NCBI GenBank assembly: GCA_033439765.1
Contig: JAULSN010000002.1
Location: 3,720,001-3,784,000, forward strand
From: Lasiosphaeria ovina
Lineage: Eukaryota > Ascomycota > Sordariomycetes > Sordariales > Lasiosphaeriaceae
Direction of reading: 5' to 3'
DNA length: 64,000 bases
In this document: positions 21,384 through 34,132 of the stretch, one piece after another
Numbering within the stretch: position 1 is the first letter of the stretch
How the letters are laid out: the number at the start of each line of letters is the position of its first letter
Position numbers and translations under genes: made by a program
The notes under the pieces: generated by a model
Told to the model about the DNA's origin: nothing
Database searches by the model: none
Seen by the model: only the letters and a program-made list of their open reading frames with translations

Positions 21384-23699
21384 ATGTTCGCGACTCTGTT
21401 TGCCCGCTCTGCCTGGGAGCTTGCGAGTACGCCATCCTGCCCATCCCCTTCCATATGGCTTATGCCTCTCTCCTCGCCGCGCCCTGCGCTCGCTGGGAAC
21501 ATTGCCGCCGCTAACACCATACCACAGAGAGAGCTGAAGAGACTGATCCCGACGGTGGTAGGAGCCCCCTGAGTCCAGATAGATAGATTCCTTGCAACGC
21601 CACGCAAGCCTCCAGCAACTAACTCTCCGTGGCAGACCCCGACCAGCCCGCCAAGAACGAAATCAATTCATCATGGGCGCTGTTCATGGTGATCATGCTG
21701 CTGGTCGTGGCTTTCTTCACCAGTTACACCATGCAGCAGAGGAAAATTACTGCCGTCCATGAGACCGTCATTTCAATCTTTGCTGGTACGTCCCGTCACC
21801 GCGGTTCAGCTTGCGCGTCCCCGTCCTGCCTCATCCCAGCTTGGCCTTGGCTAACGTGACCTCCTTAGGCATGACGGTCGGGTTGATCCTGCGCATCGCT
21901 GGCGTCGAAGCAATTCGAGATATCCTTAGTTTCGACTACCAGATCTTCTTTAACATTCTCCTGCCGCCTATCATCCTCTCGTCGGGCTACGAGCTCCACC
22001 AAGCCAACTTCTTCCGCAACATTGGCACCATCTTAACATTTGCTTTTGCCGGAACCTTCATCTCAGCCGTCGTAATCGGCGTGCTGCTGTGGCTATATGC
22101 CATACTCCCAGTAGAGCAAATCACACTGAGCTGGATCGATGCCATCTCCGTCGGCGCAACTCTGTCGGCCACCGATCCTGTCACCATCCTCGCCATCTTC
22201 AACTCATACAAGGTAGACCCCAAGCTCTACACTATCATCTTTGGCGAGTCGATCCTCAACGATGCCATTGCTATCGTCATATTCGAGTCGGCTCAAAATG
22301 CCGACAACGGCGGCAAGATTGGCGTCTGGAGTCTCTTCAACGGCGTCTGGTTCTTCTTGTCCGAGTTCTTTGGTAGTTTGCTCATTGGTGCTGCCGTTGG
22401 CATCATGGTCGCCCTCGGCCTCAAGTATACCTATGTCAGGCGATACCCCAACACCGAGAGCTGTCTCGTTCTGCTCATCGCGTACGGCACCTACTACTTT
22501 TCTCAGGCTGTCAAGATGTCCGGTACGTAACCTAGCATAACCTCGTGGGGCCCGCCCAGTGTATTTCCTCTGCTAATACCGACATAGGTATCGTGTCCCT
22601 GCTATTCTGCGGCATAACGCTCAAACATTACGCCTATTTCAACATGTCGAGGCGCACGCAACTGACGACTAAATATATGTTGCAAGTCCTCGCACAGCTA
22701 ACCGAAAATTTCATCTTTATTTACCTTGGTCTGTCTTTATTCACGGACACCAAACTTGTATACCGACCGCTGTTCATCATCGTTACTGTAATGGCTGTAT
22801 GCGTGGCCAGATGGATGGCCGTCTTCCCTCTGTCATGGGCCATTAATTGGTTCATCCGCTACCGCGCGCGCCGCCAAGGCAAAGAAGCCAGCGACGAACT
22901 GCCGTTCAATTACCAGGCGATGCTGTTCTGGGCGGGTCTGCGTGGAGCGGTGGGCGTCGCTCTGGCGGCATCGCTCAAGGGCAAGGATGACGCTGCCCTC
23001 AAGGCTACCGTCCTGGTTGTGGTGGTGCTTACGGTGATCATCTTTGGAGGTACCACTGCTCGCATGCTCGAGATTCAAGGCATCCGCACTGGAGTAGTTG
23101 AGGAAGTCGACTCAGATGACGAGTTCGACATTGAGGCAGTCGGCGGAGGATTATTCAAACGCGCCGACACCGGTATTGGGTATAACCCTCGCAGCCGCAG
23201 CCGTGGATCGGCTCTGCCCCTCGGCGCTATTAACGGGAGCAGAACGGGGAGCCGTTCCAGAAACGGCTGGGCATCGGGCCACCGGTCGCCCAACGTTCCC
23301 AGGCCAGGCAGTCGAAGTCGAAAGGACTTGAGGAACGACGCGGACGAGTTGGAGAGATCTGAGCTTCTCGGAGCTTTGGGCAACAACACGGACTCGGAGA
23401 TCGGGAGTGACATTGACACATCGGACCTCCCGCCTCCGGCTCCAAGGAGGAGATCCAGCCCAATGCCTCCTGGGGCCACGGGCGCGGCCGTAAGTAGTGG
23501 CGAGAGCTACGTCGGTGGGAACCTAGCCCAGCCTGCGGCGGAGGGCGTCCCGCCCCTGACTGCTAGTGCTGCCATCCGTCAGCTCTTCAGCACCGAAGAT
23601 CCGTCAGCTCTGTTCAGGCAACTAGACGAGGATTATATCAAGCCGAAGCTGCTGCTCGATGGGAGCAACGGGAGGAATGGTGGCTCAGGATCTCACTAA
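21384..23699 (+). CDS. nhx1: Endosomal/vacuolar Na+(K+)/H+ exchanger, Nhx1 type
   Basis: CPA1-family cation/proton antiporter of late endosome and vacuole, controlling luminal pH and vesicle traffic. Proposed exons 21384-21426, 21636-21785, 21869-22522 and 22588-23699 give 652 residues; phases match at each junction. Exon 1 (MFATLFARSAWELA) is least certain because it is short with a 209-base intron, but it gives the expected hydrophobic N-terminus. Landmarks: FFNILLPPII (residues 91-100, the amiloride-binding motif), SATDPVT near 164-170, FGESILNDA near 189-197, LTENFIFIYLGLSLF, and FWAGLRGAVGVALA. The acidic cytoplasmic tail from about residue 460 (VEEVDSDDEFDIEA) is followed by an Arg/Ser-rich stretch and ends in a short conserved-looking helix (LFRQLDEDYIKPKLL). 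Family assignment is firm. Confidence 0.93.
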
Positions 23700-24766
23700 A
23701 GGATCGCAGTTCCCTGTTCTTGTTTTGTCTTTTCGTCGCTGGACCTTTGATCAAAAAAAAAATATACAAGTAAAGGGTTGCATTGCAATCCCCCATTCGG
23801 CTGCGGTGCATATAGGGATTTACGGAGGTTACTCAGACCTGCCTCGGGCATGAATGGCGTTTTTATTTCTCTTTTCACGGCGGACTGGAGATTTCGGTAA
23901 TGATGCCTGGACGGAAATGATCCCGTGTGTTCCCATTTAGTATTCAAGCCGGGAGCTCTGTCAAGATGTGATGATAATTGTACGCTGGATGTAGATGGGC
24001 GGTATTTTTTCTTGCTATTGTGTAGCAGCAGTGACCTTCAATGGAGCAAACTATGAATAACGAGAAACGTTGACCAAGCTTGAAAACTTTGTCTGTATTA
24101 CGTTATTGCATCTTGATGAGACTTGTAGTGTACTATTCAACACGGTGTACGAGTCGGCTTCCTCTCTTGGGGGTCGTAAGGCAGGCAGGTAGTATACCGT
24201 ATATACACAGGCAGCTTGCCTTCGATTTTGCTATCACTTGCGATAATCACCGCCGCTCTATATAAAAAAAATACAAACCCTCCTACAGCCGTCGCCATCA
24301 CGATATAGTGCCCGGGTTTTGCTTCGAGTCTCAAATTCGCATTTGGGCTCGCCCCAGCCCGCTCAATCATAGTTAGACTAGTGTATACAAAAGAAAAGTG
24401 AAGAAAAGAATACAGAAAATAAAGCAAAAGACACCCAATGGTAACACAGTCCCACCGCGTCTTCTGGTATGGTATCTTCAGCCTGGCCATGGAGATGGCC
24501 AGGACTTGCTGTGTTTGTTGACTTCGTTTCTCCGTGGTTACCCATCTTTCCCTATCGTCCTACTCTCTATACGCCGCTTAGATGCCAAAACCAACGAGGT
24601 CCCTCCCTACCTAAAAGCAGAACCAGAGTAGAAAAGAAATGCGTCCACTGTCATAAATGTATACCGAAAAGAAATCCAGAAACTCAGATAAATGCCAATA
24701 TGGTACACCACAAATTGCCACTTTCCAGACGTGGGTCCAGCTGAAGGTTTACGCAGAACATGCAAC
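23700..24766. other. Intergenic between convergent genes
   Basis: About 1.07 kb of AT-rich 3' flanking DNA separating nhx1 (plus) and the Tea4-like gene (minus). Open frames at 24137-24490 (minus) and elsewhere show no domain. No gene recognised. Confidence 0.5.
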
Positions 24767-27700
24767 TCAAACGCTGCCTCTCAGCCGTTGTTTGCGCGCC
24801 AGCCAATCGCCGAGCATATTATCAAGTTGCTTTTATCACCCGTTAGTAACCGCATTGCCAGATGAAGGATTCTTCCACTCAGACTTACTGTTGTTATCTC
24901 GGCCAGTTTTGCATTCTGCTCCTTGAAAAGGGATCCGGCGACGGGGTGGTCGGATCCAGCGGGTTCAACGTCTGTCTTGTCATAGACCACGACGAGTAGG
25001 TCGCGGATGTCGGATCCTGAGTCAAAGAAGGCACGGAGGTTTACATCGTTCCAAGTAGGTGCCGTTGCGGTCGAGGTTGACGTTGTTATGGAATCCTGGT
25101 GGCCCAAGTCCCCGTCGTCGTGCTCGATCAGCTCTGGCGAAGGCGTGGATCTTGTAGACGAATGGTCCTCCTCCTGACTCGATGTGTCTCCCATCAGTGG
25201 CGGTGGATTACTGATCGGCGACACCTCAACAGGTGATTCGGATAGCCGCTCCGCATTCTGCTGGAGTTGCATTGTGTTGACCGGTGCAACTCGTCCCAGT
25301 TGCGCTGCCCCCGATGCGGGTTGGGAGACTTGGTAGTTGTCTGTAAAATTGCCTTGAATCGGTTGCTGTTGCAACTGTGGCTGCAGCTGCGTCTGCGGCT
25401 GCTGTCGTGTCTGCTGGTACTGGTATTGTTGTTGTTGATATGGCTGCCTCGAGGCCTCAAGGGTGCCTGGTGCTTGGTGTCCTGGCTCAGGCGTGATGTC
25501 CTCATCCGAGTCAAAATCGGCCATATCCACACGCGATTTCGCCTGTATCGCCTTTTGAGGACGGTCTTCCTCATTAAGCGCCATTGACGGGGTATTTCTG
25601 GACGTCGCCGATCTGTCTTCCACCCTGCCCGTGTCTGGTGACCGAACTCGGCTGAGAATCTGCTCTTGAACGCTCACCTCCGGAGATTCCTTGATACCCG
25701 GGTTGACTATTCTCATCGAAGCCGGAGGCACATTTGCCACGTTGTTCACTTTCCCTTCGGATAAGATAGCAACAATATCCATACCAGAATCCTTTGGAGA
25801 GCTGAGGTTGGGCTTCCTAGTAGGAGACGGTTCAATGCGCGGCTGTTGCTTCTGCAGCTTGCTGGACTGCCTTTGAGGGCCCTTTTCGGGTGATGTTTGT
25901 GCTTCCTCATCATCCATCTCCCTATCCTGCATGTCGGCATCCATGGACGGCTTGCCGAATGAGTCGTCATCTTCTTCTCCTCTAGCCTTCTTTTCTTTGC
26001 GGGAGAAGAAGCTCCGAATCGCACTTGGCTTCTTCTCTTTTTCCTTTTTATCCTTCTTTTTTCTTTCCTCCTTACTTGGCGGACTGTCTTTCTCCAACTT
26101 ATCCAGGCTCACGCGCTGCTTCAACTCCCTAGAGTCGCCTGAAGATCTTGGCGCGTTGTCATCGCGCAGGAGGTTCGGGGTCAGGGTGATTTTCTTGGTC
26201 TCGACCGTGTCATCTTTGAAGAACGAGTCTCTAACAGTACCGTCGCTCGTCTTCTTCGGCCCGTCGGCGACTTTAGTCTCAAATATCTCCTCGCTGGCTC
26301 GGAGTCCGCCCTTGCCCACCGTAATATCAGCCTCGCCGACATCTTGTCTTGTCAGTTCTATTTTGGTCTCCTTCTGCTGTGACCTCGGCTTCAACGGTTC
26401 AACTTTGGCCGTTTCATCATCAAGCTCTTGCTCGGCACCAGCTTTTGCCGATTGCTGTACAAGTTGTTGCTGTTGAGCAAAATACTCTGCTTCGACATCC
26501 TCTTCTTCAGTCGAGTAGTCATTATCCGAGTAGTCGACATATGTGTTTCCAGCAAATTGGACAGTCTTGGCCTTCCTCCTCTTCATGGCAGACTTTAGAG
26601 GGTTTCGTGATTTCTCTGCCTGATCACCAAGCATGGTGGCCGACAGCTGCTGGGAAGTTAGTCTTAGTTAATGGGAGCTCCATTGTGCACTTGACCTACG
26701 TCTATGTTCCGGTGCTTGTTCAGTCGAGCCAGCCTCTCTGTCGGCGTTTCAATGTGTTCCGCTGGCAGATAACCTAAGAGGCACAGGGTCAGAACCAAGT
26801 TGGCCACTACACGGAGGCCATGAGATCCCGTGGCGTACCTATGCTGCTGTCTTTGACGATTCTCACTAGCCACCAATAGCTGTTGCTGTCGTCCAGCAAG
26901 ACCATGGTGTCGCCCTTGGTGGCGTTTGCCTGCCCCTCGACGGTCGCAACAAAAGTATGGAGGGCGTAGACAAACTCGAAGTCGATGTCCTCTGTGTCTT
27001 GTAAGCATTCGCCACCCCAGCCGGAGTCGAGAAATCTTGGTTCATCAACGATAGAAAAGTCGCCATCATCATCTTCATCAGATTCGTAGGCTACAGTCAT
27101 TCCGCCGTAATCCTGATCTTCGTCGGTTATGTTGTCCTCGGCATGATTCTCGTCGTCTTGCAGTGTCTGCGACGGAGAAAGATCCTTCACCAGCTCGCGG
27201 TCGTCTGATGCCTGTGGATTTGGTAATGAGAGCATTGTCTGGTCATATTTCGTATTTTCTCCAGTTTCGAAATCAGATGCCCAAGCTTGGGCCGCGCTCA
27301 CAGGCAAATTGTCTGGGGAGAAGTCGTCCTCTGTGGGCCCGTCTAGGGTATTCAATGGAGGTTCGTCGGCCGAGTCGTGCGGTTCAAACTCACCGTAAAG
27401 ATGATGATGACGACAAGGAGATGCAGCAAACAGCACACCCGCCTGCTGGGCAGGGTGGTTCAGCGGCAGATGATCAGGCTGATCAAAGTACGGGGAAGAG
27501 GACCTCGCCTCGCTGAGCACATGGAAAGCCTCGGGGCTGCCCGAGGCTAACCGGGAAACATAGTCGGACCTGTCCGACCGAACGCGCGGAAGGGTGAAAA
27601 TAGACCCACCGTCTTCAATTGAGGGCGAACTCGAAATCTTGTCCATCATATCATCGTCCATATCGACGTCGGTCTCGCCATCAAGGTCGCCGTCGTCAGC

Positions 27701-28267
27701 CTCGTGGCCGGAGATGCCGCCATTCTGGGCGATAGCCAGGGCATCCTGCTGGGAACCGGTCTGCATGGCGTTGTGGGCGCCGTTTGGCTGGCCGTTGGGT
27801 CGGCTGACGGGGTGGTCGGCAGTGTAATGTTGCTGCTGCTGCTGCTGGCGATCGGCGTCGTCGCCGTTCCACGAGGGCCGAGGGCTGTGTAGCTGATCTT
27901 CGGCCGTCTCTGTCGCGATCTTGTGAAGGGTCTCGGCTTGGTGGGGAGCCAGCAACCCGTCGGCGGCGGGCTTGTGATATCCCTGGGTAAGTGGTGCGTC
28001 GTGCGCTTGAAGATCAATCGTGTCTGGACAAATAGGGACGGTTAGAGAAAAAGCGTCTGACATCCAGGGGAACGTCAATGGAAGGCTGAGAGAGCGGAAA
28101 CCAAGAAAGCCAAAAATCGCTCGGCCCCAGTCCACTACCTAGCACCCATCCCCCCGGCGCCCAGCCACAAACGAACCGGGCCACAACCAACCCAGATTCA
28201 TCAAAGGAGACGCGAGATTGAACTAGATGCAGCACATACCAGCGCGAATAATCGTTGGCCTTGTCAT
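24767..28267 (-). CDS. tea4: Tea4/Bud14-type SH3 polarity protein (PP1 regulator)
   Basis: Cell-end marker that links microtubule tips to formin and protein phosphatase 1 in yeasts and hyphae. Five exons (28267-28240, 28023-26839, 26773-26700, 26646-24889, 24829-24767) join in phase to 1,035 residues. The tiny first exon encodes MTRPTIIRA. Residues about 10-320 are acidic and disordered, with a Q/D-rich start. An SH3 domain starts at FEFVYALHTFVATVEGQ and continues through DDSNSYWWLVRI over a splice into YLPAEHIETPTERLARLN. Just after it, KTVQF is a good RVxF-type PP1-docking motif (RRKAKTVQFAG). The C-terminal half has a Lys-rich segment (SKEERKKKDKKEKEKK), a Gln-rich run and a conserved-looking end, DIRDLLVVVYDKTDVEPAG, with final exon QLDNMLGDWLARKQR. 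Domain order fits Tea4/Bud14 well. Confidence 0.87.
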
Positions 28268-31200
28268 GATGAATGGAATGGCTCCCGCATGAAACCCCGG
28301 CGGAGATCCCAAGTGTTGTTCCCGAAAGAGTTTATCAAGACAGGGGTCGCCTTGCACCCGGTTTTGTCGCAAACACTCGCCGCCGTCACACTGTCAGCCG
28401 CCGTTGCTCGAGGCCAAAAAAAAAAGGAAAACCTAAATAAGGCGATTGACCCCTTGACGCTTCCAGGTGGGAATGGCCGAGAGGAGTAGGGAGGCTGGCG
28501 AGAGGGGGAATCCTCTTTCGATTGCTTGGCGTTATGGCCGAAGCGTCAATTCCACCAGACTCCAGAGAGCTGATATGATGGATACCCGCCGAGTCGCCGA
28601 CACTTATTTTCCGTCAGTGTTCCTCCTTGTCCGCAATCCCACAATGGATGGTGGAGCGGTGGCGTTTGTACGAGTGCCAATTCTTCGTTCAAGCCTGTGG
28701 CATAATGGACGGGCAATAACGGCCGATCAGAATCCTCTAAATCTCAGGGAAAAGAATAAAAAAGACGGCGGGTGAAACAATGCTGATCGTCTGGCCCCCC
28801 GCGTCTCGACAGGGCACTGCGCCAGAATATGTAAAATCTTTTGGCGTCGTTGTTTTAACTATGCGTGGGCCGGTGCCAAAGAAGACCACCCAAGTATAGA
28901 ATTCTTGGTGGACAATGCAATGATGGATGTGAAGATGAAAAGAAATTGAGCGAGATGTGCACACGAGTACGGAAGTAAAGAGGCCAAGTTGGCTCTTGGC
29001 ACCACGCCCAAGGAATACAGGAAGGAGCGAAAGGCCTAAGGTGCAAGTAATCATCATTGGATCAAATCTTTGACAGCGGCAGTGATGCGGACAGATGCAG
29101 ATGAGCGGCCCTCCCTTTTGGTACAGAATACAGGATACTCAACCCCCCCAAATTGACATGGTCCCGGCGCCTGCAAGTACTTGGGAAGGGGCTGTCGGGC
29201 TGTCAAGCAAGAAAAAAAGTGAGCTGGGGGATGAAACACCTTTCCTGCAGGGGAGTCAGCCGGGGCGGAGGGCTCCCGTCCAATCTGGGTGGGACAATCC
29301 GTCGTTCGATTGGATCCGCTGCCAAAGGTCTCTCGTCCGCAAAATCAGGCACAGAGGTACTTTCAGGGACCTGAGAGCGAGCTTCCCGCTACTGCGTAGA
29401 AAGACCTGATGAGCGCCGAGAATCAAGGGCCTGGGGAATGGCCAGGGTGCTGCGCTGGGCCTGGGCAGGGTCGCAGGGCGGGCATGGCCAGCCAGGCAGT
29501 CGACCCAAGCATCCACTTCCCCGCCTCAACTCCCGCATTCAATTCGAGTGATCCCAGCTCGTCTGTCACCATTGCCCGCATTATTCGTGAGGGATTACCG
29601 AACGAAGAACCTCAAATCCTCCACCGATTCAGGAGTATCAAAATCCATTGAAGGGCGCCTGCTACTACGAGCGGAGTGGAAGACGAACGGATATGGCAAC
29701 ATGGCTACCAGCTGCTGGGAGAGCAGCAAGTTGCGTGGTGTCCACGTCGGTTGTCGATGGATTGACGACTACTATAGGCCCATTGGGCTTCTTTGGGTCG
29801 CAAGGCGAGGTGAATGGGCATGTGATGTGTCGATTGGGAGCATCCGCAACCTTTGTAGCCAATACCAACACGATCTAATGAGGTATTAGGTATCCGTAAC
29901 GTGTTCGGTTTCCCAGCTAAGGTAACCCCACTCCTCGAGTCGTCGATGGCGCCCCAGGATCGCTGCAATGCTTTTACCGCGATACACCGGGACAAAATCA
30001 ATGGCTTTACAGTAAAATGCCCCCATCGCTTTTGGGTATCGTTACCTGCCGAGTCGCAACCTAATTTTGAACCGACAGGCCCTGTTCAAGCGCCGTGGGC
30101 AAACTCACTACTGAGTAGGATGGAGCAAGTCACAGATGAAGCAGCAATCATCACATCCATAACAGGTTAGGAAGACAGCTGTCATCCAACCAGGCCGCTG
30201 CTAAGAGCCATTGGCGCCGCATTTCGCTCTCAAGGCTCAAGGTGATAGCTATTTCGGAGCATTGACTGTAGATAAGTCGAAATTCTCGTCACATTTTAAG
30301 CATCAGAGCTGGGAACCCTACGTGCTCAAACACACATCTAAGAACAGGTAGGTAAGGCATGTAAGATTCTTCGGCTTTGGACAGCAACGTACAACAACTC
30401 GCGTTTGTGACTTCGCCCAAGGGTGTTATCACATTGCTGGATTCTGTTGAGCTTTTATTTTATCACCCGTGGGAACTACCGGGTACCTTGGGTATCCATA
30501 CCTACCTACCGTAGGTGCCTTACCTACATAGCTAAGCACCAAAGACATTCTGGAAGGTGATATGTTGCTGAAAAAGCCCGATGTAGAAACGAAGGCTATA
30601 CCGCTATCCATAAGAGCACTTCGTTTCAGAAAACCGAATCAAGTCACAAGGGAGCTCGGCCGGGGAAATAAATGGTCCACATCCACGTGAGTGCAATTGC
30701 CTTCCCTCCGGGTGCCGAGCTGCCGGTCTTTTCTCCGTGAAACTCGGGGCTGCTATCCGCTCGCTCCCACCGGGACAGTCATTTCATTGCTGCATGGATA
30801 ACAGGACATACCAACGCATCTACAATCACCCTAGTATGATGTACCACACCGTGTACGCCGCTGTCAACTTGCCAACAGAGACAAAAAGACCAAACGTCTT
30901 TGGCTGTAACATAAGCGGGCAACTTGTCAAAAAGCCTTCCGATCTCCAGTGCCAAGACTGTGCCATGATGATGGCCGTGTATCCAGGTAACAGTGAATGA
31001 ATGCGCAGGAGAGCTCTGGCCCGTCATCAGCAAGTATACATGGCCAGGACAGAGCCTCTTATGAGAAATATAAGAACTGCTTTCTTGGTTCAACATAGAC
31101 CTGGTATTTCCCGGGCTGCTACGGATGATTTATACTCCGTATTCGGGGCCCTTTTCGTGCTGCTCCATAAACTCAATTGTCAAGACCCGTCTGACGGAAG

Positions 31201-32860
31201 GTTGGCCACAAGCAAAGGGTGGTTCCCGAATTTGGTGCCGCTGACTGTGGTGACCTACCTTACTAGGTACCTAAGGTAATCAGAGAAACGAGACTAAAAA
31301 GATAAAAATGAGATGCCACAGTCAATAATGCAGCCCGCAGCCCACGGACTTGTTTGCCATTGGCTTTTGATCCCAACTATTGAGTCCGTGCCTCAAGACG
31401 CGGTTGGTTCTTCTTCCGCTCTGGGCTATTGCTGTTGTCATCCTCGCCAAGCCAGGGGCCGAGAGCTGGTCAGCGCCGTGAGCTCACGAAATGCCAACAA
31501 CCAGAAGTCTCTTGAGGGGATTAATCCATTTCTGACATTTGCGTAAGCGGAGCGTAGCGCTAATGCTAGCGGCAATGCCAGCCCTCCGCAGCCCCTAGCA
31601 AATGTCAGCTTTGAACACATCATGCCCTAACATATTCCGTACAGCACCAAGGACTTACCAAGGTTTGTGGGTGCCGTGGGGCGGCATCTCCATGCTTGAC
31701 TTGAGGCGGCAGTGAGATATGGTTACTAGCCCAGCTTGGCCCGGGCCGCACGGAGTATACAGCCCACTCCCGATTTTTTGTTAGCAGGTCACTTTCCAAG
31801 ATGTGCAGCCCGGCGGCTTGCTCCGAAGCCTTTCCCACGAGGGAGGCGGTAGCTCTTTTGGATCCCCTGATAGAAGCTTAAGATCTTATATATCTTCAAA
31901 AGACATCCTGACAATGACTTTTGTAGGCTGGTTGCATTTTCCAAACACCCAGCTTCCCAAGTACCACACCGATAATCATTCAGGGTTTGGACCCTGGGGT
32001 GGCCATGGGCGAGGCACAGGGTTAAGGAAATGTCTTGGCGATTCGACCGCGGAAGGCTGCCAGCGCCGCACTGCAAAGGTTTTTATAAATCGCCGATGGC
32101 ATGAGAAGATCAGTTCAATAAGCCGAAGCCTGAACAGACAGAGTAAGGTAAGCCAAAATGCGGCAGCTGTGTCCCCGTACGGAGGCTGTTCACGCATGAA
32201 CACTAGGCAATTCCAGCTGAGCGGTTTGACTTGAGCGTCGTGCCCCTCACAAGAGACCGCCAACGGTCGCCGGCCGCCAAGAAGCTTCTCTTGACATAAG
32301 CCTTCGCCAAGCACAGATGCCACTCCCACGGGTCGCTTGGCAGAGATCTCCCTTTTTTTTTTTTCAGACATTGCTGATGTGGCGGGACTGACGTTGTCAT
32401 CAGGGATGAGAAAGTTTCAAACATAACGAGCAATAAAAAAGGAGGCACCGGAGGAAGAAACAGTTGCTGAGCCTCCGGATTTGCTAGCGGATTCTCCTCC
32501 TCGTGCCTCTCATCGCTTGGTTTCTCTATGCTCTGGCGCTGGACGACACGCGGTCTCAGCGGCAAGAGCACCTGTAAGTATGTCTAGGAAAATCAGAGAG
32601 CGGAAGGGTTGATCATGGTCTCGCTGTGCCAGTTCCAAAGGCTGCCATGGCATGCTGGGCCATCACTGGCCGATACGCGTTGCCCCCATTGCTTGCCCGC
32701 GATCAGTCTCCCTATATAGGTAGGTATCCGTAGTACACCTGACCTCGGGGAAGGTAGGTCACAAGGTCCGAACGCCCACGTACGGAAGCCGAGTGGTTGC
32801 GCCGGGCCTGTTCGAGAAAGGCAGTGGGTAAGACAAGATATGTTGATACGTAATGATTCA

Positions 32861-32884
32861 GTCTTCCGTCTTCCGTCTTCCGTC
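32861..32884. repeat. TCTTCCG heptamer tandem repeat
   Basis: Just over three perfect TCTTCCG units in tandem in the tea4-palH interval. Confidence 0.8.
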
Positions 32885-34038
32885 GCGTTTCTGGCTTCGG
32901 CACATTCCGTCCCTCAAATCAATCTCCATCCCGAACGTGCTGCGCCTCAGTGGGCCAAGTTCAAAAGATTGGGGAGTAGCATGTATCTTTGTACCTACGT
33001 ACAGTGTGAGATCTCTCTCCAGGTCATCACAAGCGTGCGTCCCTTCCCCGCGTGTGCTGTTTTGCCGTGCAATGGCAGGCGTGAATTAGAATGGCAGCCC
33101 ACCTCCCTCATTTAGAATCTCCCGCATTATGGAGATGGTGGTCTCTTGGCCTTCTCTATACTATAGTACGGGTGCCGGCATTCAGATAAAGAAACCCGTG
33201 CCTGCTCTCTCAAGAGTATGCAGTGTGTTATTACAACATGGTCTTCCGTCCGTACTTTGGTCTGTACTGTTCACGCTCGTAGCCTGGCAGCATCCGGAGC
33301 GTGTTTGAGCGGCCTTTTTAGGGGGCCAAGGCAGGCGCGATATCATAGGTAGGAACTGTGCCTTATTCTAGTGCTCACGCACCCGCTGCAATGGTACAGT
33401 CCAACCGCATTTTAGGATCGAATATTTAACATGGAAGGACCGGGACACAGTGCTTTAGAGACGTGTCGTGCACAGCTCTCCGCTTTACCAAGTCACTCCA
33501 ATTCCCAGACCCTGTCGGATTCCATTCGTGCCCCGGCTATTGATCATTTCGAGTGTCAAAGTTCAAACACTTTCGAGACGAGCCGCCTGGCGATACAAAA
33601 AAAAAAAAAACAATACACTAGACTAGACATCTAGCTAATAGCTCTAAGCAAAGCACACCCGAGCGCGCCTCCGTTTTTTGGACCCAGAACGTTGGAATAT
33701 TCGGACGCCTCTAGCCTTTGTCTCTGCTCGCTCAGGTACTTCGGACAGAGATTGTACTCCGTGTACTCCAAGACAAGAGCGATTTCTCGACCACTATCTC
33801 TGGGCGCCCAGCCTCCATCCAAGCATCATCCCCCACTCTAAACATCGCCAATTCGCGACAACGCCCGCCGATTTGCGCATCGCGTGCAACTCATCCCGGC
33901 TCTCTCGCGAAACCGACGAATACTCGAAGAAAGTTGTTTTAGGACGATTGACCAAGACGCGGCGGAACGAAAGACCTGCGCCCGCGATCGAGCGCTGCTC
34001 TTGGGACGCCGCACAGCACTCACCACGGCCCGCGACGG

Positions 34039-34076
34039 ATGCGACGGCGTCAAATTCCATGGCGATTGAGCGATAA
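34039..34076 (+). promoter_or_regulatory. Upstream ATGs before palH
   Basis: An ATG at 34059 opens a five-codon frame ending at 34076, and an ATG at 34039 opens a frame that runs past the palH start in a different phase. If the palH transcript begins upstream of 34039, these would reduce initiation at palH. The transcript start is unknown, so this is a conditional call. Confidence 0.35.
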
Positions 34077-34132
34077 CACTCGAGAGGCCGACGGATTGCC
34101 GACGCGCATCCCAGAGCGGCTGGCCGCAGTCA

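Larger units (their letters stand above)
28268..34132. other. 5.9-kb gene-poor divergent interval tea4 / palH
   Basis: I find no gene here that I can support on either strand. Open frames are short (at most about 140 codons), overlap on both strands and lack domains. The DNA carries many short palindromic words (ACCTACCT/AGGTAGGT, GGTACCTAAGGTA near 30.48-30.54, 31.25, 32.72 kb; TACTCCGTA near 31.13, 31.75 and 33.75 kb) and a TCTTCCG heptamer repeat at 32861-32884. The last 450 bases are presumably the palH promoter and leader, with upstream ATGs. Confidence 0.5.
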
